Source: a virus. From it: 27,341 bases of DNA. Positions 12,350-21,936 of this stretch are shown here, one piece after another (within the stretch, counting starts at the first letter, position 1; each line of letters starts with the position of its first letter). The stretch lies in IMG/VR virus record IMGVR_UViG_3300032224_001621, positions 1 to 27,341 of that record; one strand, written 5' to 3'. The position numbers and the translations under genes were made by a program. The notes below the pieces were generated by a model. That model saw nothing but the letters and a program-made list of their open reading frames with translations. It had not been told where the DNA came from and did no database searches.

Positions 12350-14225
12350 TAAAAAAGATATAAAATACCTTAATAAGGATTTTACTGATTTTAAATCAGC
12401 ATTAATAGAGTATGCTAAAGCATATTTCCCTACAGCGTATAATGATTTTTCTTCTGCATCGCCTGGAACCATGTTTATTGAAATGGCATCTTATGTTGGT
12501 GATGTTCTATCTTTTTATCTTGATAATCAACTACAAGAAACATTTTTAGAGTATGCTAAACAAAAAGAAAACTTATATTCTTTAGCTTACATGCTAGGAT
12601 ATAAACCTAAAGTTACTTCTGCTGCTACAGTAGATGTTGATATATATCAAATTATTCCATCTACTGGTCCTTCAACAAATAAAACTCCTGATTATAACTA
12701 TGCATTAGTTATTAATGAGAATATGCAGATTAATTCATCCATTATTAAAAATGCTTCATTTCTAATACCCGATAAAATAAATTTTGCATCCTCCAATGTA
12801 TCCGATCTTACAGATGTTTCTATATATTCATACGACGGAATCGGAGATCCATTATTTTATTTATTAAAGAAAACTAAAAAAGCTATTTCAGGAGAAGTTA
12901 AAACAGCTACTTTTTCTTACGGATCTGCAGATAAATTTATAACATCATTAATTCAAGATACTAATATTATAGAAATTATCGATGTATATGATAGTAATGG
13001 AAATAGATGGTATGAGGTTCCTTTTCTAGCTCAGGATACTATACTAGACGATACATTAAATATTAATTATAACGACCCTAATTACAGTTCAGATGCAAGT
13101 AATGTTCCTTATTTACTAAAACTTAAAAAAGTACCTAGAAGGTTTGCAACAAGAATAAAATCAAATAATACAGTAGAATTACAGTTTGGATCAGGAATAA
13201 ATCAAAATGCTGAAGAATCTATAATTCCAGATAATAGTGTGGTAGGGTTAGGATTATTAGATAGCCTATCAAAAATTAATACTGCTTTTGATCCTACTAA
13301 TTTCACTACTACAGAAACATATGGATTAGCACCATCTAACACTACATTGACTGTAAGATATTTAGTTGGAGGGGGTACACAAGCAAATATTCCTAGTAAT
13401 CAGCTAAATACAGTCGTAAGTTTTACTTCTGGATTTTATGGTGGAACGGTTGATAATACCCTAGCTAATCAAGTACTAAAATCATTACAAGTTAATAATA
13501 CAACTCAAGCAGTAGGTGGTGGTGATGGTGATACTATAGAGCAGATAAGATTCAATTCACTAGCTCAATTTCCTACCCAAATGAGAGCAGTAACTCAACA
13601 AGATTATATGGCTCTAGCTTTAAGTATGCCTGGAAAATTTGGTCAAGTATCTAAAGCTTTTGTTACTAAAGATACGTTAACATTTAATAATACAACTACA
13701 GATACTAGTAATAAAGCTATCGATCCACTATCTACTAGCCTTTATGTTTTAGGATATAATCAAAATAAACAATTAATAACTCCACCGACTACCTTAAAAG
13801 AAAATCTTAAAACCTATATCTCTCAATATAGAATGCTAACTGATAGCATAAATATAAAAGATGCATTTATAATTAATATAGGTGTTAATTTTGATATTAT
13901 ACTTAGACCAAATTATTCAGGAAGAGATATCATTTTACAATGTCTTGATTTATTAAAAAATTACTTTAAAATAGATAAATGGGAAATTAATCAACCGATA
14001 GTATTATCAGAATTATATACTTTGTTAGATTCTGTTAACGGAGTTCAAACTGTTAATAATATAGAAATATATAATTTATCTGGGGTAGAATTAGGGTATT
14101 CAAAATATTCTTACGATATTAAATCAGCCACATTAAATAAAGTTATATATCCTTCATTAGATCCTTGTATATTTGAAGTTAAGAATCCAGAAAACGATAT
14201 TCAAGGTAGAATAGTAACATTTTAA
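12342..14225 (+). CDS. gp6: Baseplate wedge protein, gp6/baseplate-J-like
   Basis: The product is 627 aa, similar in length to T4 gp6 (660 aa). Near residues 40-90 it has the typical N-terminal pattern SPGTMFIEMASYVGDVLSFYLD followed by a KxxNLYSLAYMLGYKPK segment. The central region has the baseplate-J signature (VRYLVGGGTQANIP near 340-355, then RFNSLAQFPTQMRAVTQQDY near 405-425), and the C-terminus carries the NxxxxxDxIL strands and a VNGV-x-NIEIYN end. It forms the dimeric ring of the wedge with the gp25-like protein, acting in baseplate rearrangement. The gene overlaps the gp25-like gene by eight bases. Confidence 0.88.
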   Translation: MDNKKDIKYLNKDFTDFKSALIEYAKAYFPTAYNDFSSASPGTMFIEMASYVGDVLSFYLDNQLQETFLEYAKQKENLYSLAYMLGYKPKVTSAATVDVDIYQIIPSTGPSTNKTPDYNYALVINENMQINSSIIKNASFLIPDKINFASSNVSDLTDVSIYSYDGIGDPLFYLLKKTKKAISGEVKTATFSYGSADKFITSLIQDTNIIEIIDVYDSNGNRWYEVPFLAQDTILDDTLNINYNDPNYSSDASNVPYLLKLKKVPRRFATRIKSNNTVELQFGSGINQNAEESIIPDNSVVGLGLLDSLSKINTAFDPTNFTTTETYGLAPSNTTLTVRYLVGGGTQANIPSNQLNTVVSFTSGFYGGTVDNTLANQVLKSLQVNNTTQAVGGGDGDTIEQIRFNSLAQFPTQMRAVTQQDYMALALSMPGKFGQVSKAFVTKDTLTFNNTTTDTSNKAIDPLSTSLYVLGYNQNKQLITPPTTLKENLKTYISQYRMLTDSINIKDAFIINIGVNFDIILRPNYSGRDIILQCLDLLKNYFKIDKWEINQPIVLSELYTLLDSVNGVQTVNNIEIYNLSGVELGYSKYSYDIKSATLNKVIYPSLDPCIFEVKNPENDIQGRIVTF

Positions 14226-14236
14226 TAAAAAGAAAA

Positions 14237-15346
14237 ATGGCAGTATATAAAATATTTCCTAATAAAGACGCTTCAATATATTCAAGATACCCTAGTTTGA
14301 ATGCCGGTAGAGATGAAATATTAGAAATTTCTGTAAAAAATAATACCAGTATTGCAGGTACTTCTGATAATGTAGGAGCAACTACATTAGATGATATAAG
14401 AAGAACATTAATTTCATTTTCTGACACAGATATCAGTACTATAAAATCTTTTAATAGTTCATCATTTAATGCTAATTTAAGATTATTCTTAGCAAGTGCA
14501 GAAAATTTATCACAAAACTATTCAGTAGAATGTTTTCCTTTAACTCAAAGTTTTACAATGGGTACTGGAAAATTCAACGATAATCCTACTACTACAAATG
14601 GAGTGTGCTGGTCTACAGTTGGTCCGATATCAAGTTCTGCAAGATGGGCAGAAGTAGGAAATAATTTTTCTTATTTATTTACTAGCGGTGGCGGTTCATG
14701 GAATTCATCTTATAAAACAACTCAAAGCTTCGATTACACAGTAAGTAAAGATTTAAATCTAAATGTAACTTCAATATTAAGTAACTGGTTTAGTGGCTCA
14801 TTAAATTACGGTGTAATATTAAAACATTCATCATCAATAGAACTAAATAGCGGTTCTTTTATCGATTTAAAATTCTTTTCAATTGATACACATACAATAT
14901 ATCCTCCCTGTTTAGAATTTAAATGGGATGATTCTTCTTATAATACAGGTAGTAACGGTAACGGAACAATAACAAGCGATAACTTTATATTAAATGTAGG
15001 AAATAACCTAGGAGAGTTTAAAAAAGATAATAATTATAAATTTAAATTAAAAGCAAAAGATCAGTTTCCAGCTAGACAATTTACTACATCTTCTGTATAT
15101 TTAAATTGGAAATATCTACCTCCAACATCTTACTGGGCAATTCAGGATTACAAAACAACAGAAATGGTTATTGATTTTGATAATAACTACACTAAAGTTA
15201 GTGCTGATAATACAGGTAATTTTTTTACTGTATATATGAATGGTTTAGAACCTGAAAGAACTTATAAATTATTAGTAAAAACAACATTACCTAGTTCAGA
15301 ACAAGTGGTAGTAGATAACGACGTTTTATTTAAAATAGTAAGATAA
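14237..15346 (+). CDS. DNRLRE/CBM96-like virion protein
   Basis: The product is 369 aa. The N-terminal part (about residues 5-215) follows the DNRLRE/CBM96 pattern: a KDASIYSRYPSLNAGRDEILEI opening, strands with LISFSDTDIS near 60, then a long beta-rich stretch closing with GVILKHS and FFSIDTHT. This module is common in extracellular and phage structural proteins. The C-terminal part (about 220-369) is a further beta-rich region, possibly Ig-like. It lies between the gp6-like protein and a small gene before the large tail protein, in the place of peripheral wedge proteins in T4-like phages. Its exact role is unknown. Confidence 0.6.
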   Translation: MAVYKIFPNKDASIYSRYPSLNAGRDEILEISVKNNTSIAGTSDNVGATTLDDIRRTLISFSDTDISTIKSFNSSSFNANLRLFLASAENLSQNYSVECFPLTQSFTMGTGKFNDNPTTTNGVCWSTVGPISSSARWAEVGNNFSYLFTSGGGSWNSSYKTTQSFDYTVSKDLNLNVTSILSNWFSGSLNYGVILKHSSSIELNSGSFIDLKFFSIDTHTIYPPCLEFKWDDSSYNTGSNGNGTITSDNFILNVGNNLGEFKKDNNYKFKLKAKDQFPARQFTTSSVYLNWKYLPPTSYWAIQDYKTTEMVIDFDNNYTKVSADNTGNFFTVYMNGLEPERTYKLLVKTTLPSSEQVVVDNDVLFKIVR

Positions 15347-15687
15347 TGTCACAAGAACTAAATCTATATAGAGAAGTATATGGGCAGAATACATATACTA
15401 GAGTTGTTGATACAGAATTTAAACAACTAGTAGATCCAGTCGAAACAAATGTTATACAAGATATAACAGTAGAGGAGTTTTTTAATCTATATGAAAGTTT
15501 ATTTTTCGAAATACCCATCAATGGTGATACTAACACTCATGAATATCTAGTAAGAAGAAGCACAGAATACCTAGGAGGATCAGTAATATCTGATAATGAA
15601 AAAGCATTATTAGAAGAAATTAATAGCTTAAGACAGCAATTATTAGATACTAATTCAAGTCTAATAGATATATCTAAATTAACATAA
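15346..15687 (+). CDS. Hypothetical structural-region protein (113 aa)
   Basis: The product is 113 aa. It begins with a charged mixed region, has an FFNLYESLFFEIP stretch (about residues 45-57) and ends with a leucine-rich acidic helix (about residues 80-108) likely to form a coiled coil. The TAATG overlaps at both ends tie it to the DNRLRE-like gene and to the 1841-aa gene. I recognise no family; a small assembly or linker protein of the baseplate is the likely class by position only. Confidence 0.68.
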   Translation: MSQELNLYREVYGQNTYTRVVDTEFKQLVDPVETNVIQDITVEEFFNLYESLFFEIPINGDTNTHEYLVRRSTEYLGGSVISDNEKALLEEINSLRQQLLDTNSSLIDISKLT

Positions 15688-18600
15688 TGGAAATAACAAA
15701 TATAAATTATCTAGGTTCTAATCGAGAATTTCAAGAATATAATAGTAAGGATACTTCTTTAATTAGTAGTAATATTATATCTAGAAATTTCGGTGAATTA
15801 GATGATTATATAGAGTATTTTATTACTGATTTAAATAATAATCAATTAACTTCAAATTATAACGTTACTTCTTATTCTATTAAGAATACCGATGCAGTTA
15901 ATCAATCTGGAAATATAGTATTACTAAATCCTGATCAAGATGTATTAAACGAAGGATACGATAGAGGTGCAGTAAATATTACTTACAATTTTTTTAGAAA
16001 AATATTTAATAGTAGCTTTGATAGTAGATTTTGGATAAATGAAATTTCTACTGATAGAACAGAATTAAGGGTATATAGACAAGATCTATCTAATGATGAT
16101 CTATTAAATTATTTTAATGAATACAATCTTAATTCATCTACAAAAAATTACTACCCAGATTTTTATCTTAACTTTGGAGATAATAAAATATTAATCGGTG
16201 TAAATTTATTATATTCTCTTAATAATGAAGAAGCTAATTTATTAATTAAATTATACGAACCACTTCCTGCAGAATTAGGAACTAAAGATACTTTCTGGTT
16301 AGTAGATAAATTAGCAGAGCCAGCTACATATAATGTAGATATTCAAATTCCTGCTGAGCAAATTATTACAAGAGATCAATTAAGAGGTCCTAATTATAAT
16401 ATAGAAATATCTAAAAAAGTAGGTCAAAATACTGATTTTATTACATTAGGGAGTTTCTATACTGGTTCCTCTTTAACATCATATCAGCAGCTAAAAAGTC
16501 TAGTAGATGAAAAAGGAATAGACATAAATGTAGATTATACTAATTTTAATAACTTTACACATTTCTCTTCAGCATACGAAAGAATAAATAATTTTGCATA
16601 TAAGATCCAATTAATAGAAGGATATAATTCTGATATTAATTCGCTAAATAATATATTCTCTAATACAACAACAGTATCAAGTAGTAAATCATCTTTAGAA
16701 TCAAAGATTAATAACATAATAGAAAAATTCGACGGATACGAATATTATCTATATTATGAATCAAGCTCAAATGCTTGGCCTAAATCAAACAATACAAAAC
16801 CTTACTCGTTATATGCATACACTAGCAGTCAAGTAAGTAACTGGTTAGGAGGAGCTAATACTATTCCAACTAGTACTACTCAAAGTATATTATATTCAGC
16901 CTCTCTTTATGATTACAGTAACAAAGACTGGTTAATAAATACAATACCAGAATATTTAAAATCAGATCCTAATAATGAACCATATCAAATTTTCTTGAAT
17001 ATGATTGGTCAGCATTTTGATAATATATGGATATACATTAAAGATGTTACTAATAGATATAATGCAGAAAATAACCTAGATAAAGGCATATCAAGAGATG
17101 AAGTAGCTAATGCTTTAAAATCTTTAGGTATTAAATTATATACTAATACTAGTATATCTGATAATATATTCTATTCACTTCTAGGTGTAGGACCTAATGG
17201 TCAAAACCTACCTCCAACAGGCTCAGAGGTAATAACAAATTATGTAACATCATCTATTAGCACCTTACCTGCTGATAGTATTGCATCAGAATATTATAAA
17301 AGAATATATCATAATATACCTTATTTATTAAAAACAAAAGGTACTAAAACCGGATTAAGAGCATTAATAAACTGCTTTGGAATCCCTGATACCATTCTAA
17401 GAATTAATGAATTTGGCGGATCAGATAAATTGCAATCTACAGCTGATTTAGTTCAAGATGATTATATAGTATCTTATTACAATACAGGATCTGATAATAT
17501 TATATTACCCTGGGGTCCAGCAAAATATAATTATTTAAATACTGGAGATACAGGTAGTGCATCTTTTCCTAATAGTATAGAGTTTAGTTTTAGAAATATA
17601 CAAGGATACCCTAAACAATCTAATTATTATACTCAATCATTATTTCAAATAAACGGAACAGGATTATCTTCTAATAAACCTACATTAGGAATTAATCTAT
17701 CATATAATCCTACTTCTAGTATTACTGGTAGTTATAACCAATACTATGGTGATTTAAGATTTTATTTAAGCGGTTCATATGGGTATAGAGTAACTACTCC
17801 AATTTCATTACCGTTCTTCGATCCATCTCAATGGTGGACAGTTGCTATTCAGAGAGTAAGCGGATCCCAACAAGCTGGCTACTCTATTTACGTAGCTAAT
17901 AGTTTATATAATCAAGAAGGAGGAACTAATATTGGATGGAATGCTTCTGCATCAATTAATATTTCTGGTTCTATTTCCTCTAGCTATAATGATGCCTGGT
18001 CATCAACCACAAGTGATAGATTATCAGGTGTATTAGGAGGATATTCTAGCAGTGGAATTTTAGCACCTAACGGAATATCTTTCCAGGGTCTTGTAAAAGA
18101 ATTAAGATACTGGGCAGAACCACTAACAAGTAGTGTAATTTTTGAACATGCTCAAAATATTAATTCATATGCAGGAAATAATGAAACGTCTTCATTATTT
18201 AATTTAGTATTTAGATTACCTTTAGGTAATGCTAAAGATTTTCCTACTGGTAGTCAAAGTATATTCACTCCTTATAGCGGTTCTTTACTTAGAAAATATA
18301 GTATATATAAATCGACCTTACCTTCATATCATCCTGCAATAAGCGGTACATTCTATGTAAATCCAACATATCCTACATTCACTAATATAGGCTCTATTAT
18401 AAGCGGATCAGCTGTTAATAATACCAATATAAATTACGGATATTTTATATCATCAGGAAGTAAAACATTTGTTTCTGAACAGAGATATAATTTAATCGCA
18501 ACCCCTTCTACCGGTCTAGACCAGAAAGTTAGTAATAAAGTAAATGTTGTAAATCAAGATTATCTAGAAGAAAATCTATTATCAAGAGATACAACTATTC

Positions 18601-21212
18601 AGATATATAATGATGATATGAGTCCTAATTCTCACGATATAGAAGTAGGATTTTCACCATCAGATTTAATAGATGAAGATATTGCAAATCAATTAGGATA
18701 TTTTAATATTGATGATTTTATAGGTAGTACTAGTGATTTATACTTAGATAATTATTCTGATTTAGATAACTTAAGAAAAACATATTTTCAAAAATACCAA
18801 AGCTCATTTAAATTATGGGATTTCGTAAGACTTATTAAGTATTATGATAACTCATTATTTAAAATGATTAAAGATTACGTTCCTGCAAGAGCTAGTCTAT
18901 CAACTGGTATTATTGTTAAACCTCACATTTTAGAAAGATCTAAATACAAAAGAAACGAACCTGTATTTACTTTTAATGATTTTAGTCAATCGATTGATAT
19001 GACTGATATATCTGGATCTAACCCAGAAGGATTAGATATTAATACTAATTATGTAGGATATATTTCTTCATCTTTAGGATTATTAACTAAAAGCTTTACA
19101 GATAAAAGTCAACCATTTACCGGAGAGTTTGGAGGAACTGAATTTAAACCTACTACTTCGGAATTTAAGCAATACGGTATATCTAGTATTACTACACCTA
19201 CATCTTCATATTATGTAACATATTCATTAGATCCATTATTTAATAACGTATCATCTAGTGTTAAATCTAAATTTATATTAGATATTGACTATTCTTCAAA
19301 TCCTAATATACCTGTTAATAATGATTTAATAACTGGAGCATTTAATCAATATATTAGCAGGTCTAATAATATAAACTATACCGGTTTATCTTCACCTTAT
19401 TGGCCTTTTGCAGAAATTCAAGATTATAACTATAATTTATTCAGCTTTATAAGTTCCCGATATACAGGATCAAAAGTAAGCAGTGTAGCATATAACATAT
19501 ATACAGAACCGAATGAAGCTTATATCGGTGATCAATCATATGGAAGAAATCCTGCTATTAATTACTATACCAGTAAATTAGGTTTATTCTCGGGTATAAT
19601 AACAAGTTCATTTTTTAACAATAGAAGTCAAATTTCACTATTATATTTAGTAGATAGAAATGGTGATTATATTACTTTAAATAAAAACAATAAAAATTTA
19701 TTCGAAGTACAAAATATATTTAAACAAGATACATTAACTGTAGATTTATTTGATCCAAAACAATACAGTAACCAGTTAAAAAGTAACGGTGTAAAAAGTA
19801 TATATAGTGTGGGATATGACTATGTACCTATGTTATATACTTCCGGAACTGCCGTTTCAATGAGTTTTGAAATACTTAACGGTACCAATAGAACAGATCT
19901 TTATTATTATACCCCTCCTATCGGACTTGTTAGCAGCTCTTTATATTCTACCGCATCAGTATTATACAACGGTCAAATCTGGAGAAGCGTATATAATATA
20001 TATAGAACAGGTTCAGATGCAACAAATTTTACAACCAACCAATTTAGAGTAGGTGTCTCATCGTCAGCAGTAACAAACTCTTACTTTCAGCCTTCAGCTT
20101 CTGGATACTATAATTTTTATAATAATATTAATATAGATGTAGCAGGAACTGCAGGTGAAGTTATTACAGCTAATCTAAGAATTTTTAAAACCGGATCTAC
20201 AGGCGGTCAGCAAGTACAATCTACTACAGGTCAAACATTTATAGGATCTAATAATTATTATTCTTCAAGACCATATACATTCTTAGGATATGATTATCTG
20301 GAAAGTGTAAATGCTTTTGGTGTATTAGGACCAGTTACTGAAGATCTTTATATAGATGCTGCTATTCCATATACTATTGAAGGAGGATTTACAATAGATG
20401 AAATTAATATCTATTACCTAGAACCAAACTTCAGTATTAAAGTATATCAGGTTAGAGGTACCGGATTATATTTACAATATTTACCATTTTTAGTTAATGG
20501 TCAAACTAACGGAACTTTAAATCTCACAAGCACAATTAATAATTTATTCTTTGATAGTACAAATAATGATAGGTTAGAATTTCAAGTATTGATATCATCA
20601 TCACTTGGAGCACCATATGCTGGAATAAGTTCAGCAACACTATATAATAGCGTATTAGGAGGATCAGGTAATGTTCCTACTAGTAATCCGTTTTATTTAG
20701 GATTAGATGTAACTGGTGTTAATAATAATTTAACATTAACCGGATCTATTGCTGGTTTATATTCCGATAATGTAAATTTACCTCAAGCTTTATTTCTAGC
20801 TACCGGTTCTAATTTATACAATAGATACGGAGATGTTACTGAACCCTTCACTTTAGAATCAGGAGATAAAATATTATTTAACTTAAAAAACAGAGCTGCT
20901 TTTTATGAATATGATATAGTTGATTCTTTTCAAAGAAATACTAATAGAGTAGATATAACAGTTATTCCTCAACTGCCTTCTAACTTATTTTCCGGATCAG
21001 CAGCAGACGGGCTTTTAAATACTATTATATTCTTAAAGAAGAAAAAAGATGAAACTTCAATATATGTAAATTATGTTAAACCTGAAGGTAAAACCTCTTT
21101 TGGATTTACTATACCAAAAGATGTTAATCCTAACGTACTAGAAAATATTGATACAATAACTAAGGAAATTCAGTCTAAAAAATTAATAAATGATGTAAAC
21201 AATAACATTTAA
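15687..21212 (+). CDS. Giant multidomain tail/baseplate protein (1841 aa)
   Basis: The product is 1841 aa. Residues about 413-578 match the tail-protein-I-like fold of contractile baseplates: a YLKSDPNNEPYQIFLNMIGQ helix, a GISRDEVANALKSLG stretch, and NIPYLLKTKGTKTGLRALI followed by CFGIP. Residues about 628-825 look like a LamG/concanavalin-type beta sandwich (SIEFSFRN, a WWTVAIQRVSGSQQAGYSIYV core, VKELRYWAEPLT). Residues about 1375-1800 are further Ser/Gly/Tyr-rich beta domains, and the last 40 residues are a charged helix. The combination suggests a wedge or tail-fibre-network protein like T4 gp7 in position and size, with added carbohydrate-binding-like modules. Many GSxS repeats are typical of surface beta proteins. 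Confidence 0.75.
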   Translation: MEITNINYLGSNREFQEYNSKDTSLISSNIISRNFGELDDYIEYFITDLNNNQLTSNYNVTSYSIKNTDAVNQSGNIVLLNPDQDVLNEGYDRGAVNITYNFFRKIFNSSFDSRFWINEISTDRTELRVYRQDLSNDDLLNYFNEYNLNSSTKNYYPDFYLNFGDNKILIGVNLLYSLNNEEANLLIKLYEPLPAELGTKDTFWLVDKLAEPATYNVDIQIPAEQIITRDQLRGPNYNIEISKKVGQNTDFITLGSFYTGSSLTSYQQLKSLVDEKGIDINVDYTNFNNFTHFSSAYERINNFAYKIQLIEGYNSDINSLNNIFSNTTTVSSSKSSLESKINNIIEKFDGYEYYLYYESSSNAWPKSNNTKPYSLYAYTSSQVSNWLGGANTIPTSTTQSILYSASLYDYSNKDWLINTIPEYLKSDPNNEPYQIFLNMIGQHFDNIWIYIKDVTNRYNAENNLDKGISRDEVANALKSLGIKLYTNTSISDNIFYSLLGVGPNGQNLPPTGSEVITNYVTSSISTLPADSIASEYYKRIYHNIPYLLKTKGTKTGLRALINCFGIPDTILRINEFGGSDKLQSTADLVQDDYIVSYYNTGSDNIILPWGPAKYNYLNTGDTGSASFPNSIEFSFRNIQGYPKQSNYYTQSLFQINGTGLSSNKPTLGINLSYNPTSSITGSYNQYYGDLRFYLSGSYGYRVTTPISLPFFDPSQWWTVAIQRVSGSQQAGYSIYVANSLYNQEGGTNIGWNASASINISGSISSSYNDAWSSTTSDRLSGVLGGYSSSGILAPNGISFQGLVKELRYWAEPLTSSVIFEHAQNINSYAGNNETSSLFNLVFRLPLGNAKDFPTGSQSIFTPYSGSLLRKYSIYKSTLPSYHPAISGTFYVNPTYPTFTNIGSIISGSAVNNTNINYGYFISSGSKTFVSEQRYNLIATPSTGLDQKVSNKVNVVNQDYLEENLLSRDTTIQIYNDDMSPNSHDIEVGFSPSDLIDEDIANQLGYFNIDDFIGSTSDLYLDNYSDLDNLRKTYFQKYQSSFKLWDFVRLIKYYDNSLFKMIKDYVPARASLSTGIIVKPHILERSKYKRNEPVFTFNDFSQSIDMTDISGSNPEGLDINTNYVGYISSSLGLLTKSFTDKSQPFTGEFGGTEFKPTTSEFKQYGISSITTPTSSYYVTYSLDPLFNNVSSSVKSKFILDIDYSSNPNIPVNNDLITGAFNQYISRSNNINYTGLSSPYWPFAEIQDYNYNLFSFISSRYTGSKVSSVAYNIYTEPNEAYIGDQSYGRNPAINYYTSKLGLFSGIITSSFFNNRSQISLLYLVDRNGDYITLNKNNKNLFEVQNIFKQDTLTVDLFDPKQYSNQLKSNGVKSIYSVGYDYVPMLYTSGTAVSMSFEILNGTNRTDLYYYTPPIGLVSSSLYSTASVLYNGQIWRSVYNIYRTGSDATNFTTNQFRVGVSSSAVTNSYFQPSASGYYNFYNNINIDVAGTAGEVITANLRIFKTGSTGGQQVQSTTGQTFIGSNNYYSSRPYTFLGYDYLESVNAFGVLGPVTEDLYIDAAIPYTIEGGFTIDEINIYYLEPNFSIKVYQVRGTGLYLQYLPFLVNGQTNGTLNLTSTINNLFFDSTNNDRLEFQVLISSSLGAPYAGISSATLYNSVLGGSGNVPTSNPFYLGLDVTGVNNNLTLTGSIAGLYSDNVNLPQALFLATGSNLYNRYGDVTEPFTLESGDKILFNLKNRAAFYEYDIVDSFQRNTNRVDITVIPQLPSNLFSGSAADGLLNTIIFLKKKKDETSIYVNYVKPEGKTSFGFTIPKDVNPNVLENIDTITKEIQSKKLINDVNNNI

Positions 21213-21243
21213 TTGTTAGTTGTAATAATTTCAAAATTTTTTA

Positions 21244-21257
21244 TATTTATAATATAT
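21244..21257 (+). promoter_or_regulatory. Candidate late-type promoter motif TATTTATAATATAT (copy 3)
   Basis: This is identical to copies at 4834 and 11475 and lies in the 57-nt gap after the 1841-aa gene, 12 nt before the ATG at 21270. No -33 TTG is present at the usual distance, in keeping with a non-host sigma. Confidence 0.45.
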
Positions 21258-21269
21258 ACTTAAAACAAT

Positions 21270-21926
21270 ATGGGATATTTAAATAATACTAGCGTAGTAG
21301 TTGACGCAATCTTAACCAAAAAAGGTAGAGAACTATTATCAAGAAACGATGGTTCTTTTAAAATTACTCAATTTTCTTTATCTGATGATGAAGTAGATTA
21401 TACTATGTATAATCCCAATCACCCTTCAGGTTCAGCTTATTACGGTGAAGCTATCGAAGCAATGCCTGTTCTAGAAGCATTTCCTGATGATACTCAAATA
21501 ATGAAATATAAGTTAATTACTTTACCTCGAGGTACTGCTAAGATTCCTACTCTAGATTTAGGATACTCTTCTATTACTCTAAAACAAGGTGCTTCTCTAG
21601 CTATTACTCCTCAAACTCTTAATTATTTAGGAGCTAATTCTACATTTGAGCAATCAGGATATCTTGCCACTATTGGTGATGTTAGATTAATGGCTTCATT
21701 TACAGGTACAGGAATCAATACTGCAGAAGCTACAAATGCTAACTCTACAACTACACTAGGAACAAATGTAAGTAAAACAGTAATTGGAGCTACTATTAAC
21801 TTAACTGCAACTACAGTTAATACACTATTCGGCTCTAATACTCAATTACAAACTAATTTAATTATAGTAGGTAGAGACTCTGGAGCTAGAGTAACAATAC
21901 CAGTAACTATTACAAAACAACAATAA
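21270..21926 (+). CDS. Virion structural protein (218 aa)
   Basis: The product is 218 aa. The N-terminal half (about residues 1-75) has a striking conserved-looking sequence: GYLNNTSVVVDAILTKKGRELL, then FKITQFSLSDDEVDY and a YGEAIEAMPVLEAFPD segment. The C-terminal half is beta-rich and Thr/Asn-rich, typical of an exposed or trimerising domain. From memory similar proteins occur beside tail genes in uncultivated marine T4-like phages, annotated only as structural. It starts after a candidate late promoter and heads a three-gene group of tail proteins. The role in the tail is unproven. Confidence 0.65.
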   Translation: MGYLNNTSVVVDAILTKKGRELLSRNDGSFKITQFSLSDDEVDYTMYNPNHPSGSAYYGEAIEAMPVLEAFPDDTQIMKYKLITLPRGTAKIPTLDLGYSSITLKQGASLAITPQTLNYLGANSTFEQSGYLATIGDVRLMASFTGTGINTAEATNANSTTTLGTNVSKTVIGATINLTATTVNTLFGSNTQLQTNLIIVGRDSGARVTIPVTITKQQ

Positions 21927-21936
21927 AACATAAAAT

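Noticed and set aside
12251-12472. Minus-strand ORF across the gp25/gp6 junction
   Set aside because: It is antisense to two recognised baseplate genes and has no start signal.
14179-14427. Minus-strand ORF at the start of the DNRLRE-like gene
   Set aside because: It is an antisense shadow of coding sequence on the + strand, with no promoter.
15330-15536. Minus-strand ORF over the 113-aa gene
   Set aside because: It is antisense to a gene fixed by TAATG overlaps at both ends.
16535-16717. Minus-strand ORF inside the 1841-aa gene
   Set aside because: It is a short shadow inside a long continuous frame.
19867-20052. Alternative-frame + strand ORF inside the 1841-aa gene
   Set aside because: It has no start context and lies fully within a continuous, domain-bearing frame.
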